DNA of 64,000 nucleotides from PCC-6802 sp943367755 (GCA_943367755.1 CALRKB020000008.1:78755-142754), one strand, 5' to 3'. Counted from the first letter of the stretch, positions 17,247-26,640 are shown. Made by a program: numbers and translations. The notes: generated from the sequence alone by a model not told the origin.

Positions 17247-18803
17247 ATGCCAAACCTAAATGTATCGATCTCCCAACACTACCACGAACGCACTAAGTAT
17301 GCGCCTGAGACCTTAGCGGCAAACAATCGCGGTTTGGATTGGGATGCCCAGCCCCTACCATACAAAGAATATAAACTAGGTAAAGTCTACGATCTGAAAG
17401 TCTACCTCAATGATCAATTACAGGTAGAGCAGGATGGTCTGCTCACAAGTGGGTGGCAGCGACTATCACATCTACTGTTTTGTAGCTATGGTCTAACCGC
17501 GAGAGTCCCAACTATGACGGGGGAGTCAATTTATCTGCGGGCAGCACCATCCGCCGGTGGCCTATATCCCGCCGAAGTGTACATAATCTCAGGCGGCACC
17601 CCGATTCTACCCGCTGGTCTTTACAACTATCAACCCCAGTCCCATTCCCTCATCCATTTTTGGGAAGATAACGGCGTTTGGGAAGCGCTAACGGCGGCTT
17701 GCTTGGGTAATCCTGCGATCGAGCAAACTCGCATGGCGATCGCCACCACCGCCATCTTCTATCGATCTGCATGGCGCTACCAGGATCGCGCCTATCGCCG
17801 TATTTGTCTGGATACTGGTCACCTACTCGGCAATATCGAGTTAGCCTGCGCACTCAATGGCTACCGTCCATACCTAGTGGGTGGTTTTGATGATGAGGCG
17901 GTCAACCAATTGCTTTATCTCGATGTCTCCCAGGAAGGTGCGATCGCGATCGTGCCGCTGTTGGATGCAGTTGAAGATGAAGGTAAAATTCCAACTTCTC
18001 CCACTGCCATATCTTCACTTGCAATTACTGAGTATCCTTACATTCCTGACGGTCAATTGTTAGAGTATTTGCATTTAGCAACTCAGATCGACGCTGCTGA
18101 GCTCCAGTTAGAGTCCCTGACCGATCCACTGGAACCATTGCAAAACCAGGAGGCTGAGGCGGACAAGTATAATTTCCCTTTCTGTACAAAAATCTCTACA
18201 ATAACATCGCCAATTGACTGGAATGAGAATCTAGAGGGACTAGAAAATACGATTCTGCGGCGACGCTCGACCCGTGCATATAGTGGTGGCGACCTGGAAT
18301 TGAGCGAGCTGAATGCACTACTGGATTTCACCTATCAGCCGCACCACTACACCGATCAGCATCTATCTCCCGATCCCGATTATTTTGACCTCAACTTGAT
18401 CGAGACTTTTCTGGCTGTGTCAGGGGTATCTGGTCTCGAAGAAGGCTGTTATTACTATGCGCCCAAAGCCCAAGAATTGCGTCAGATCCGCTTTAAGAAA
18501 TTTAGACAGGAGTTGCATTATCTCTGTCTAGGGCAAGATCTGGGTCGTGATGCTGCTGTGGTCCTATTCCATACCGCCGATCTCAATAAAGCTGTTGCCA
18601 AATACGGCGATCGCGCCTATCGCTATTTACATATGGATGCGGGACACCTGGGACAAAAACTGAACCTGGCAGCGATTCACTTGGGAATTGGTGCGAGCGG
18701 TATTGGTGGATTCTTTGACGATCAAGTAAATGAAGTACTGGGCATTCCCGTGGATGAAGCGGTAGTCTACATCACAACTTTGGGGCGACCTGCTTATTCA
18801 TAA
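17247..18803 (+). CDS. SagB/ThcOx-type oxidoreductase with two nitroreductase-like domains
   Basis: 518 residues. The first nitroreductase-like domain (~50-255) has RAAPSAGGLYPAEVYIISGG and DTGHLLGNIELACALNGYRP. The second (~320-518) has LRRRSTRAYSGGDLELSELN, YRYLHMDAGHLGQKLNLAAI and GIGASGIGGFFDDQVNEVLG. SagB and ThcOx are FMN-dependent dehydrogenases that oxidise azolines to azoles in thiazole/oxazole peptides. Long double-domain relatives are common in cyanobacteria without any such cluster. No YcaO protein or precursor peptide is nearby, so the substrate is unknown. Confidence 0.87.
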   Translation: MPNLNVSISQHYHERTKYAPETLAANNRGLDWDAQPLPYKEYKLGKVYDLKVYLNDQLQVEQDGLLTSGWQRLSHLLFCSYGLTARVPTMTGESIYLRAAPSAGGLYPAEVYIISGGTPILPAGLYNYQPQSHSLIHFWEDNGVWEALTAACLGNPAIEQTRMAIATTAIFYRSAWRYQDRAYRRICLDTGHLLGNIELACALNGYRPYLVGGFDDEAVNQLLYLDVSQEGAIAIVPLLDAVEDEGKIPTSPTAISSLAITEYPYIPDGQLLEYLHLATQIDAAELQLESLTDPLEPLQNQEAEADKYNFPFCTKISTITSPIDWNENLEGLENTILRRRSTRAYSGGDLELSELNALLDFTYQPHHYTDQHLSPDPDYFDLNLIETFLAVSGVSGLEEGCYYYAPKAQELRQIRFKKFRQELHYLCLGQDLGRDAAVVLFHTADLNKAVAKYGDRAYRYLHMDAGHLGQKLNLAAIHLGIGASGIGGFFDDQVNEVLGIPVDEAVVYITTLGRPAYS

Positions 18804-18839
18804 TAGTGATTCTATTGAGAAAATGGTGAAATCTGTATT

Positions 18840-21041
18840 ATGCGATCGCACCTAAAACACATAATTTGGTCATGGCGAGGAATTTTAATTGCGGCTCCTA
18901 CTGCCGCAGCGATCATGCTGCTGTTACGCTTCTCAGGCGCATTACAGTTTCTAGAATGGGGAGCCTTCGATCTTTTCTTGCGTCTAGCTCCAACGGAGTC
19001 AGTCGATCCGCGCATTGCGATCGTTGCCATTGATGAGTCGGATGTGAGAAAACAAAATTGGCCGCTCTCTGATGCCATCATGGCTAAGCTCTTAACCAAG
19101 ATTAAACAACAGCAACCACGCGCGATCGGCTTAGACATTGCCCGGGATTTACCCGTTCCTGAGGGACAGGCAGATTTAACTAAGGTGTTGAGTACGACAC
19201 CCAATCTATTTGGCGTAGAGAAGTTACCTGATCGCGACTCATCAGGTAAAGTCGCCTCTAACGAGAGAATCAATCCTTCACCCGTACTCAAGCAGCTTAA
19301 CCAGGTAGCTGCAGCCAATTTAGTCTTTGATGATGATGCGAAGGTACGGCGTGGTCTATTGTCCTTAGAAAGCCCAAATCAAGAATTAATGCTGGGTCTT
19401 GGCCTCCAGATGGCGCTTGTGTATCTGAATGCCGAAAGTAACGTCGCAAATCCCGATGCTGTGAATCCTAAACGCTTTGAAGCGAATGATGGCGGTTATG
19501 TGCGTGCTGATAGTGGTGGACACCAGATCCTGATTAACTATCGACGTAACGCACAACCATTCCCTACTGTATCGATGACTGAGGTAATGGAAGATCGCAT
19601 TCCAAAGGATCTGATGCGCGATCGCATCGTTTTCGTTGGCGTGACTGCAATTAGCATCAAAGATACGTTCATCACTCCTCTTGACGTGGCGACACAAACA
19701 CCAGGAGTAATCATCCATGCCCATATTGCCAGCCAGTTGATTAGTGGCGCAATAGATGGACGCACTTATATTAAAACCTGGGCTGAACCTTGGGAATGGC
19801 TATGGATTATTGTTTGGACATTCCTAGGAGCCATCCCAATCTGGATTTGGCGGCATGGCAGCAGCAATAATCAAAAGCAAGGGATGCTTCTTTCTATTAG
19901 CTTTCTGCGTCCCTTAAGCGTATTCCTACTTGGCGGCATATTGATAGGTAGCACCTATATGGCATTCTTAAGCGGTTGGTGGTTGCCAATCGTGCCATCG
20001 CTATTGGGATTTGGAGGTGGCATCGCGATCGCCCTGGCCTATGTAGCTCGCACCGCCGCAGAAATCCGTGCCCAGTTTGGACGTTACCTCACAGATACAG
20101 TGGTGGCAAGTTTACTAGAAAATCCTGAAGGCTTAAAGTTCGGCGGTGAGCGACGCGAGGTCAGTATTCTCATGTGCGACCTGAGAGGATTCTCATCGAC
20201 TTCTGAGCGACTACCACCAGAGGAAGTTGTCAAGATTTTGAATATTTTCCTAGGGCGCATGACAGATATCATCAATCAGTATCAGGGCACAATCGATGAA
20301 TTTATCGGTGATGCGATTCTGGCAATTTTTGGCGCCCCAATTCAGCAGCCTGATGATGCCACTAGAGCTGTTGCCTGTGCTGTCGCCATGCAAAGTGCAA
20401 TGGAAGAAGTGAATGCGGAGATTACAAAACTGAATTTACCAGCGATCGCGATGGGAATCGGCATTAATACGGGTGAGGTAGTGGTCGGGAATATTGGCTC
20501 TCAGACTCGTGCTAAGTATGCGATCGTGGGCAGTCAGGTCAATCTGACATCTCGCATCGAATCATATACAGTTGGCGGCCAAATTCTGATCTCGGAATCC
20601 ACCTATCTCAAGGCAGGTGATGTCGTCCACACCTATGGCAACATGGAAGTAGAACCCAAGGGTGTCAAGCAACCAATTACTATTTATGATGTCAGTGGTG
20701 TAGCAGGTACATACAGTTTGTTTTTGCGATCGCATGAAAACGCATTGACTCTTTTAGAGCATCCCATTTCAGTTCGATACAGAATACTGGAAGACAAGCA
20801 CTTAGATAATGCCATGTTTGTGGGCAGGTTGATTAAGCTCTCGGATCATGAAGCAGAATTAGAAGCAGGCCAAGCTTTGCCACCACTTAGCAATATTAGA
20901 ATCCATGTTGCTGAATATGAAATCTATGCCAAAGTCCTAGATAAGCAGGTTGATAGTTCTGCCTGTTCATACATCCATTTCACGAGTATGCCTCCTGAAG
21001 CGACAGTATGGCTTCAAAAAATCCTGGCTACTAATTCATAG
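18840..21041 (+). CDS. CHASE2-domain class III adenylate/guanylate cyclase
   Basis: 733 residues. An N-terminal membrane helix (~12-28) precedes an extracytoplasmic CHASE2 sensor (~35-305; FDLFLRLAPTESVDPRIAIV, MTEVMEDRIPKDLMRDRIVF). Two or three membrane helices (~315-405) follow, then a cytoplasmic cyclase domain (~430-625). The metal-binding aspartates are in MCDLRGFSSTSERLPPE and EFIGDAILAIFGAPIQQ; GIGINTGEVVVGNIGSQTRA is the following core block. A ~100-residue C-terminal extension (FVGRLIKLSDHEAELEAGQA) faintly resembles a PilZ domain. It starts 36 bases after the SagB gene. It probably makes cAMP in response to an external signal; AMP versus GMP specificity was not determined. Confidence 0.92.
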   Translation: MRSHLKHIIWSWRGILIAAPTAAAIMLLLRFSGALQFLEWGAFDLFLRLAPTESVDPRIAIVAIDESDVRKQNWPLSDAIMAKLLTKIKQQQPRAIGLDIARDLPVPEGQADLTKVLSTTPNLFGVEKLPDRDSSGKVASNERINPSPVLKQLNQVAAANLVFDDDAKVRRGLLSLESPNQELMLGLGLQMALVYLNAESNVANPDAVNPKRFEANDGGYVRADSGGHQILINYRRNAQPFPTVSMTEVMEDRIPKDLMRDRIVFVGVTAISIKDTFITPLDVATQTPGVIIHAHIASQLISGAIDGRTYIKTWAEPWEWLWIIVWTFLGAIPIWIWRHGSSNNQKQGMLLSISFLRPLSVFLLGGILIGSTYMAFLSGWWLPIVPSLLGFGGGIAIALAYVARTAAEIRAQFGRYLTDTVVASLLENPEGLKFGGERREVSILMCDLRGFSSTSERLPPEEVVKILNIFLGRMTDIINQYQGTIDEFIGDAILAIFGAPIQQPDDATRAVACAVAMQSAMEEVNAEITKLNLPAIAMGIGINTGEVVVGNIGSQTRAKYAIVGSQVNLTSRIESYTVGGQILISESTYLKAGDVVHTYGNMEVEPKGVKQPITIYDVSGVAGTYSLFLRSHENALTLLEHPISVRYRILEDKHLDNAMFVGRLIKLSDHEAELEAGQALPPLSNIRIHVAEYEIYAKVLDKQVDSSACSYIHFTSMPPEATVWLQKILATNS

Positions 21042-21118
21042 CTGTGGACTGATATCTACCAGTAAGAATGCCAGTTAGAATATGAGAGCTAAATAATCCT
21101 GTTATAGTCTTTTGTATT

Positions 21119-22201
21119 ATGCCTAACTCACTAAAACGTACCCCTTTATACGATTTACACCTGGCAATGGGAGCCAGACTAGTTGAATTTGGTGGTTGGG
21201 AAATGCCAGTACAATATCAGGGCATTGTGGCAGAGCATCAGGCGGTGCGATCGCATGTGGGTATGTTTGACGTGTCGCACATGGGTAAATTCTCATTTCA
21301 GGGTAACGATATTCTCACATCCCTACAAAAATTAGTGCCATCTAATCTCGCGAGGCTGCAACCGGGACAAGCCCAATATACGGTGTTGCTCAATCATGAG
21401 GGGGGCATTATTGATGATGTGATTTTTTACTTCCATGGTGGTGAGCGCTGGTCAGTAATTGTGAATGCTGCCACGATCACCAAGGATAAAACCTGGATCG
21501 AATCGAATATTGCTGGGCAACTAATCGATAGTTCCGATCAGAAATTGCTGATTGCGGTGCAAGGGAAAGATGCGATCACAGCGCTCCAACCTTTCGCCAG
21601 TGCAAACTTAGATGAGATAAAACGATTTAGCCATATTGAAACGGAAATTATAGGCATGTCTAGCTTTGTCGCTCGTACTGGTTACACAGGCGAAGACGGT
21701 TGCGAAGTGATGATCGATATTGAGCCAGGTAGGGAACTATGGCAAAAACTCAGTGATGCGGGTGTAGTTCCCTGTGGCTTGGGATGTCGCGACACTCTAC
21801 GACTAGAAGCTGGTATGCACCTCTACGGGCAGGATATGAATGATACTACTACACCCCTAGAAGCCGATCTTGGGTGGCTCGTACATTTAAAAGAGAAGGA
21901 TGACTTTATTGGGCGATCGCAATTAGAAGCCCAGAAAGCAACAGGCTTAACTCGTCGCCTTGTGGCATTGGAGATGGCAGGACGTAATATCGCACGCCAC
22001 GATTACCCCATTCTCCACGCAGGAGAAACTGTGGGGATAGTTACTAGTGGCACTATGTCCCCCACCCTCGGCAAACCGATCGCCCTCGGTTACGTACCAC
22101 CGCATCTAGCTAGCATCGGGCAGACCGTACAGGTAAAAATCCGCGATCGCGCGTGTGCTGCTCATGTGGTCAAACGACCATTTTACAAGCCAATTTCTTG
22201 A
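21119..22201 (+). CDS. gcvT: aminomethyltransferase, T-protein of the glycine cleavage system
   Basis: Transfers the methylene group from the aminomethyl-lipoyl H-protein to tetrahydrofolate, releasing ammonia. In cyanobacteria this serves photorespiratory glycine breakdown. Length 360 residues, normal. Blocks: TPLYDLHLAMGARLVEFGGW, VGMFDVSHMGKFSFQG, RTGYTGEDGCEVMI, GLGCRDTLRLEAGMHLYGQD and IVTSGTMSPTLGKPIALGYV, all diagnostic. Other gcv genes are not adjacent, as is usual in cyanobacteria. No glycine riboswitch is evident upstream. Confidence 0.96.
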   Translation: MPNSLKRTPLYDLHLAMGARLVEFGGWEMPVQYQGIVAEHQAVRSHVGMFDVSHMGKFSFQGNDILTSLQKLVPSNLARLQPGQAQYTVLLNHEGGIIDDVIFYFHGGERWSVIVNAATITKDKTWIESNIAGQLIDSSDQKLLIAVQGKDAITALQPFASANLDEIKRFSHIETEIIGMSSFVARTGYTGEDGCEVMIDIEPGRELWQKLSDAGVVPCGLGCRDTLRLEAGMHLYGQDMNDTTTPLEADLGWLVHLKEKDDFIGRSQLEAQKATGLTRRLVALEMAGRNIARHDYPILHAGETVGIVTSGTMSPTLGKPIALGYVPPHLASIGQTVQVKIRDRACAAHVVKRPFYKPIS

Positions 22202-22380
22202 ATACTGAGTGGTGCAGCAATTCTGAATTGAAGGGCATAACACTAGAAAATTTGAAAATTTGTGCGATCGCGATCGCTAGTCGTCAATGACAGCGATCGC
22301 TGCTTATCCTAGTAAAATTGCTTATAGTTAAGTGTACTTAGCGGGCAGAATAGTCGTTCGCTATGCAATCAATCTGCTTA

Positions 22381-22420
22381 GATCGGCTTAGATCGGCTTA
22401 GATCGGCTTAGATCGGCTTA
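22381..22420. repeat. four perfect tandem copies of a decamer
   Basis: GATCGGCTTA is repeated four times head to tail at 22381-22420. It is preceded by a degenerate copy (AATCTGCTTA at 22371) and followed by GATTGAAATG. It lies 43 bases upstream of the COP23 start codon, in what should be its promoter or leader. The rest of the 22202-22462 gap holds two HIP1-rich patches and no gene. Confidence 0.9.
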
Positions 22421-22462
22421 GATTGAAATGTATTCAGTCCGAAAACACGATTATTAAAACAT

Positions 22463-23104
22463 ATGAAGCTTCAACCATTATCAAACGTTCTAGTTGCTGG
22501 TGCAATCGCGCTTGGCAGCGCCCTACCTGTGGCTTTAACCGCTGCACAACCAAGTTATGCCGGAAATACCTCATTTTATTGCGGCTGGAGTGGTGGTTAT
22601 CCTGCTACTGTCGCCGATACTCCGCGTGGCTCTGTTGTGATTATTCGCTGGAGTTCTGAATATTTTAGCGATGCTGGCTACGACTCCCAAACCCGCTGCA
22701 ATATTGTTTCCAGCAAGTTCCAATCTTCCTATAGCACTGGCGCTCTCAACTTTATCACCGCTGGTGTTGTGAATGGATTACCAGTAATTTGCGCTACGGG
22801 AGAATCTGGTGGTGCTTGCAGCCACAATACGGTTTTATATACGCTCAAACCAGGTCAGAATGCTGCGGTCGTAATTCAACGCCTGTATGAAATCAGGTCA
22901 GGTGCAGGCGGTGTACTTTACGAAAGTACTAAAGTTGGCGGTAATAATGCCAATGTCACTTCGGTCAATATCAAAGACTTTCTCGATAATGCACCCGTAG
23001 AATCAGTTACCTCTAAGCCAAGTGTGACGAAACCAGTTACTAATCCTGCGACTACGCCACCAGTTACTCAACCCGCCAAACCCAATAGCGGTCAAGTTTG
23101 GTAG
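22463..23104 (+). CDS. COP23-domain secreted protein
   Basis: 213 residues. A clear Sec signal peptide occupies residues ~1-33, ending ...AAQPSYAG. The mature part matches the COP23 family, named after a rhythmically expressed 23-kDa Cyanothece protein: SFYCGWSGGYPATVADTPRG, RCNIVSSKFQSSY, NGLPVICATGESGGACSHN and TLKPGQNAAVVIQRLYEIRS. Four cysteines could form disulphides in the periplasm. A Pro/Thr-rich tail (~180-213) follows. The next gene, a protease, overlaps its stop codon, suggesting coupled expression. Confidence 0.87.
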   Translation: MKLQPLSNVLVAGAIALGSALPVALTAAQPSYAGNTSFYCGWSGGYPATVADTPRGSVVIIRWSSEYFSDAGYDSQTRCNIVSSKFQSSYSTGALNFITAGVVNGLPVICATGESGGACSHNTVLYTLKPGQNAAVVIQRLYEIRSGAGGVLYESTKVGGNNANVTSVNIKDFLDNAPVESVTSKPSVTKPVTNPATTPPVTQPAKPNSGQVW

Positions 23105-24003
23105 TTATTTCCCCGCCAGCAAAGCCTGTGTTTAATTGGAGTTGGTACCGCATTTTACTAGTCAGAACTGGCAGTCCATTCCTGTGGATATCGCTTGCTA
23201 GCCTGTCTGCCAATATCTTTGCCAGTAGGGTGATCGCTTTGCCAACTTCCGTACTGCCTCTACCCATATCTAGATCGCCAGTCTTGCCCAAGCAAGCTAC
23301 CAACTATCTATCTGAGGCAGAACTCAAGGCAATCGCACGTTCAATTACAGTTAAGGTCAAAGTTGGTAGAACCTGGGGTTCGGGCATTCTGGTGCGCAAG
23401 CAAGCACGGGTATATACTGTGTTGACAAATCAGCATGTGCTTAATCTTGGCGATCGCGCTAGTATTCAGACCTCTGACGGTCGTATATATCCTGCCCATG
23501 TGCGGCGGCAAGAATTTGGCGATCGCGATTTAGCATTACTTCAGTTCCAATCTCGCTCGAATTATGCGATCGCTTCTTTAGATCGCCCATCCGGTTTGCG
23601 AGTGGGAGATCGGGTATTTGCGGCTGGCTTCCCAATTGAATCTGAGTTTAATGAAGTTGCGAGTCCTAAGTCTGGTAATCCTCCATTACGTGTGGAGGGG
23701 GAAAATCCAGTGGGATTTACTTTCATACCTGGACAGATTTCCCTATTGCCTACTAAAGTGCTGGTAGGTGGTTATCAGATTGGAGCTACTAATGATGTGC
23801 GTAAAGGCATGAGTGGCGGCCCGCTGTTAAATCGTCAAGGTCAAGTAGTGGGGATTAATGGTATGCATGCTTATCCAATCTGGGGCGATCCCTTCGTGTA
23901 TACGGATAGATCCCATCCAGAGAAATTGCAGCATGACGTGATGGTACGTTCTAGTTGGGCAATTCCGATTGAGACATTTAGCAAAATATTTAATACGTTT
24001 TGA
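23098..24003 (+). CDS. trypsin-like serine protease, secreted or membrane-anchored
   Basis: 301 residues. The catalytic triad is visible: His113 in LTNQHVLNLGD, Asp144 in RDLALLQFQ and Ser239 in KGMSGGPLLNRQG. A hydrophobic stretch at ~28-55 is probably a signal or anchor. The start is uncertain: the frame opens with a TTG at 23098 overlapping the COP23 stop by seven bases, and no ATG lies before the catalytic domain. It is a relative of cyanobacterial S1-type proteases without a PDZ domain. It is followed nine bases later by a second protease gene. Confidence 0.85.
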   Translation: MVVISPPAKPVFNWSWYRILLVRTGSPFLWISLASLSANIFASRVIALPTSVLPLPISRSPVLPKQATNYLSEAELKAIARSITVKVKVGRTWGSGILVRKQARVYTVLTNQHVLNLGDRASIQTSDGRIYPAHVRRQEFGDRDLALLQFQSRSNYAIASLDRPSGLRVGDRVFAAGFPIESEFNEVASPKSGNPPLRVEGENPVGFTFIPGQISLLPTKVLVGGYQIGATNDVRKGMSGGPLLNRQGQVVGINGMHAYPIWGDPFVYTDRSHPEKLQHDVMVRSSWAIPIETFSKIFNTF

Positions 24004-24012
24004 GGAATTTCT

Positions 24013-24924
24013 ATGAGATTTAACGATGGATTGAGTGCCGTACTGGCTGGAACGGCGATCACAACGGCGATCATATACATGCAACCGCAAGCCGCACATG
24101 CCTTATCTGGTGAAGAAATCAATGACATTGCCCGCGATGTCACAGTACTGATTAGAGGTGAGAAGTCAGGTCACGGTTCGGGCGTCATCGTTGCCAAAGA
24201 TGGCAATACTTACTACGTGCTTACGGCCTATCATGTGGTTAGTGATGCGGATAAGTACCGGATTGTCACCGCCGATAAGCAACCAAATGAGATGGACTAC
24301 AGCAAGGTAAAGCGCCTTGCCAATGCAGATTTAGCAGTTATTCAATTCCAAAGTGATAAATCATATCCGGTTGCTAAGTTAGCTAACTCCGATACTACTA
24401 AGCAAGGTGCCACGGTATTTGTATCTGGCTGGCCTGCTCCTGGTCAATCCATTAAAGAGGTGGTGCGTCAGTTTACAGGTGGGAATGTATCTGAACGCTT
24501 GGAAAAGCCATTAGCCGGTGGGTACCAAATGGTTTATACCAATGTGACACGTCGGGGTATGAGCGGTGGCCCCGTATTTGATGCTGGTGGTCGGGTTGTA
24601 GCGATTCATGGACTAGCAGAAGGCGAAGATGTAAATGCCATCAAATCAAGACTTGGTTTGGGATCGGATACCGAGGCCGCAAAATTGAGCCAAATTGCAG
24701 GTAAGCCTGGTTTTAATATGGCCGTGCCGATCAACACCTTTTTGAGCCTTGCACCACAATCTAACTTATATCTGAGCTTGCAGGTAGAAAGTTCATCACC
24801 ATCTCAACCCGCCACTACCTATGCCCAAACCTATCAACCTACAGATAAAGATCGCAACAGCTTAGATGATGTTTGGAAAGGTCTTGAAGTCATCCAAGGA
24901 GTTCGCAGCATCTTTGGCTTTTAG
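24013..24924 (+). CDS. trypsin-like serine protease, secreted
   Basis: 303 residues with a signal peptide (~1-30, ending QAAHA) and catalytic residues His74 (LTAYHVVSDAD), Asp106 (ADLAVIQFQ) and Ser184 (RRGMSGGPVFD). It is a paralogue of the upstream protease with the same triad context and no PDZ domain. The C-terminal ~60 residues are rich in Ser, Thr and Pro. It is the last gene of the COP23-protease-protease set and is followed by a palindrome at 24955 that could terminate transcription. Confidence 0.88.
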   Translation: MRFNDGLSAVLAGTAITTAIIYMQPQAAHALSGEEINDIARDVTVLIRGEKSGHGSGVIVAKDGNTYYVLTAYHVVSDADKYRIVTADKQPNEMDYSKVKRLANADLAVIQFQSDKSYPVAKLANSDTTKQGATVFVSGWPAPGQSIKEVVRQFTGGNVSERLEKPLAGGYQMVYTNVTRRGMSGGPVFDAGGRVVAIHGLAEGEDVNAIKSRLGLGSDTEAAKLSQIAGKPGFNMAVPINTFLSLAPQSNLYLSLQVESSSPSQPATTYAQTYQPTDKDRNSLDDVWKGLEVIQGVRSIFGF

Positions 24925-24954
24925 GGAATAGTGGGATTTTCATATCCGCGCAAA

Positions 24955-24991
24955 GGGGCAGGCAGGGTCGTCTGTAGATACTGTCTGCCCC
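24955..24991. repeat. GGGGCAG-family palindrome, possible terminator
   Basis: GGGGCAGGCAG at 24955 pairs with CTGTCTGCCCC ending at 24991. It is a member of the family of short palindromes also seen at 27204, 29207, 29321 and 49654. It lies 31 bases downstream of the protease operon. It has no strong T-run, so a repeat origin is more likely than a canonical terminator. Confidence 0.65.
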
Positions 24992-25108
24992 ATCAAGAAG
25001 GAAGAGGAAGAAAATCTGATACTTTGTAAGGTAACCCCATTATTTACCAGCAAAGGTTATGGTGATGAATATGCATCAAGCAAGTAACCAAATGGTAGTT
25101 AGTAAAGC

Positions 25109-26038
25109 ATGATCGCTCAGAATATTGAATTACAGGTATCCCAAGCGGGGCAGGAACGCATCGATCGCTATCTCGCCGAGCAGTTAGATGGCATATCGCG
25201 ATCGCGCATCCAAAAGCTGATCGAACAGGGCATGGTATTGGTAAATCAGCAAGTTTGTGATGACAAAAAAGCCACGGTTAAATTTGGAGACTTGCTAAAA
25301 ATTGATATTCCTGAAGTGCAACCTCTTACCCTAGAGCCAGAAGCGATCGCACTTGAAATTCTCTACGAGGACGAACACCTTCTAGTGATTAACAAACCCG
25401 TTGGCCTCGTAGTGCATCCATCGGCTGGGCATGATTCGGGTACTTTAGTGAATGCACTTTTGGGACATTGTGCAAATTTATCGGGGATTAATGGCATCCA
25501 GCGACCAGGGATCGTGCATCGCCTCGATCGCGATACTAGTGGGGCTTTAGTCGTTGCCAAAAATGACTTTGCGCACCAACATCTTCAGCAGCAAATCCAG
25601 GCAAAAACAGCGCGGCGAGAATATCTGGGCGTTGTGAATGGAGTACCTAAAACTATTTCGGGTACGATCGACGCGCCTATTGGTCGCCATCCGATCGATC
25701 GCAAAAAAATGGCGGTAATATCCGGTGATGCGGGTAATAGTCGTCATGCTATTACCCACTGGATCGTCCAAGAGCGATTGGGGAATTACACCCTGGTTAA
25801 ATTTGAGCTGGAAACCGGGCGCACGCATCAAATTCGCGTCCATGCGGCATATATAGGGCATGGGATTGCAGGCGATTCAGTCTATAGCAAGCCCATAAAA
25901 TATATTCACCGCCAAGCTCTACACGCCTGGAGATTGACCTTCGTGCATCCAGTTACAGGTGAAGAGATTAGCGCGATCGCGCCATTACCAAACGACTTTG
26001 AGAAATTCCTGACACGTCTACGGCAACAATCAAAATAG
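25109..26038 (+). CDS. RluA/RluD-family 23S rRNA pseudouridine synthase
   Basis: 309 residues. An N-terminal S4-like RNA-binding domain (~10-70, RIDRYLAEQLDGISRSRIQK) precedes the catalytic domain with the RluA-type active-site block IVHRLDRDTSGALVVAKND (catalytic Asp in RLDRDT). FELETGRTHQIRVHAAYIGH and HAWRLTFVHPVTGE are further family blocks. It isomerises uridines in 23S rRNA. Which site (RluD-like positions in helix 69 or others) cannot be told here. Confidence 0.94.
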   Translation: MIAQNIELQVSQAGQERIDRYLAEQLDGISRSRIQKLIEQGMVLVNQQVCDDKKATVKFGDLLKIDIPEVQPLTLEPEAIALEILYEDEHLLVINKPVGLVVHPSAGHDSGTLVNALLGHCANLSGINGIQRPGIVHRLDRDTSGALVVAKNDFAHQHLQQQIQAKTARREYLGVVNGVPKTISGTIDAPIGRHPIDRKKMAVISGDAGNSRHAITHWIVQERLGNYTLVKFELETGRTHQIRVHAAYIGHGIAGDSVYSKPIKYIHRQALHAWRLTFVHPVTGEEISAIAPLPNDFEKFLTRLRQQSK

Positions 26039-26065
26039 AAGGATTAGTTACTGTTGTTATAATTT

Positions 26066-26617
26066 CTAGTTAGGCTGAGCATTGTTGAAATTAATCTCAG
26101 TTTCCATCGATTGCAAAAACTGTGCCATCTGTTCAGTAGATCTGATGTGATAAACCCTTTTCGTACTTTGAGCTTGCTCGATATACTCGCGATATTTCGG
26201 CGTCAGCCGCTTGTGACACAACCAAAGCACGCTGTAACTACTAAGTGAACTCTTTAAGATTGGGCTATTTTCCGGCCAGCCTTCTGGGAGTCTAAAGCTC
26301 CCTGTAATTAGCCTTTTCGTCACTAACCAGAAATGCATATACAGCGGCAGATCGATAAAAATCAGACTATCTGCCCGATCGAGTCGCTGCCAAACTGTTT
26401 CCATGCAACCAAATCCGTCAATAATCCATCGGTCAGTTGCCAAAATTTTCGCATGGGTTTGCTTATAGTCTTCAGGTGAAACCTCAGCGCCCCCTGGTAG
26501 GAACTTAATCTTGTCCAAGGGGTAAAGTGGCAACCCAGTAATTTCCGATAATCTCTTACTTAGAGTTGATTTACCGCCTCCAGCGTTGCCAAACACCGCT
26601 ATTTTTTGCATCGCCAC
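26066..26617 (-). CDS. P-loop NTPase, adenylate-kinase-like (topology modulation protein type)
   Basis: 183 residues. The Walker A motif is KIAVFGNAGGGKSTLSKRLS, followed by ITGLPLYPLDKIKFLPGG, as in FlaR/topology-modulation family proteins. Those resemble small nucleotide kinases. The segment WIIDGFGCMETVWQRLDRAD and the Arg-rich middle fit the same family. The start may be the second Met (MQKIAVFG). Substrate unknown. It converges with the pseudouridine synthase gene with a 27-base gap. Confidence 0.82.
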   Translation of the reverse strand: MAMQKIAVFGNAGGGKSTLSKRLSEITGLPLYPLDKIKFLPGGAEVSPEDYKQTHAKILATDRWIIDGFGCMETVWQRLDRADSLIFIDLPLYMHFWLVTKRLITGSFRLPEGWPENSPILKSSLSSYSVLWLCHKRLTPKYREYIEQAQSTKRVYHIRSTEQMAQFLQSMETEINFNNAQPN

Positions 26618-26640
26618 TCTCCTGTTACTAAATTTGGGCG

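Noticed and set aside
22202..22462. Glycine riboswitch near gcvT.
   Set aside because: No conserved glycine-aptamer features upstream or downstream of gcvT were seen.
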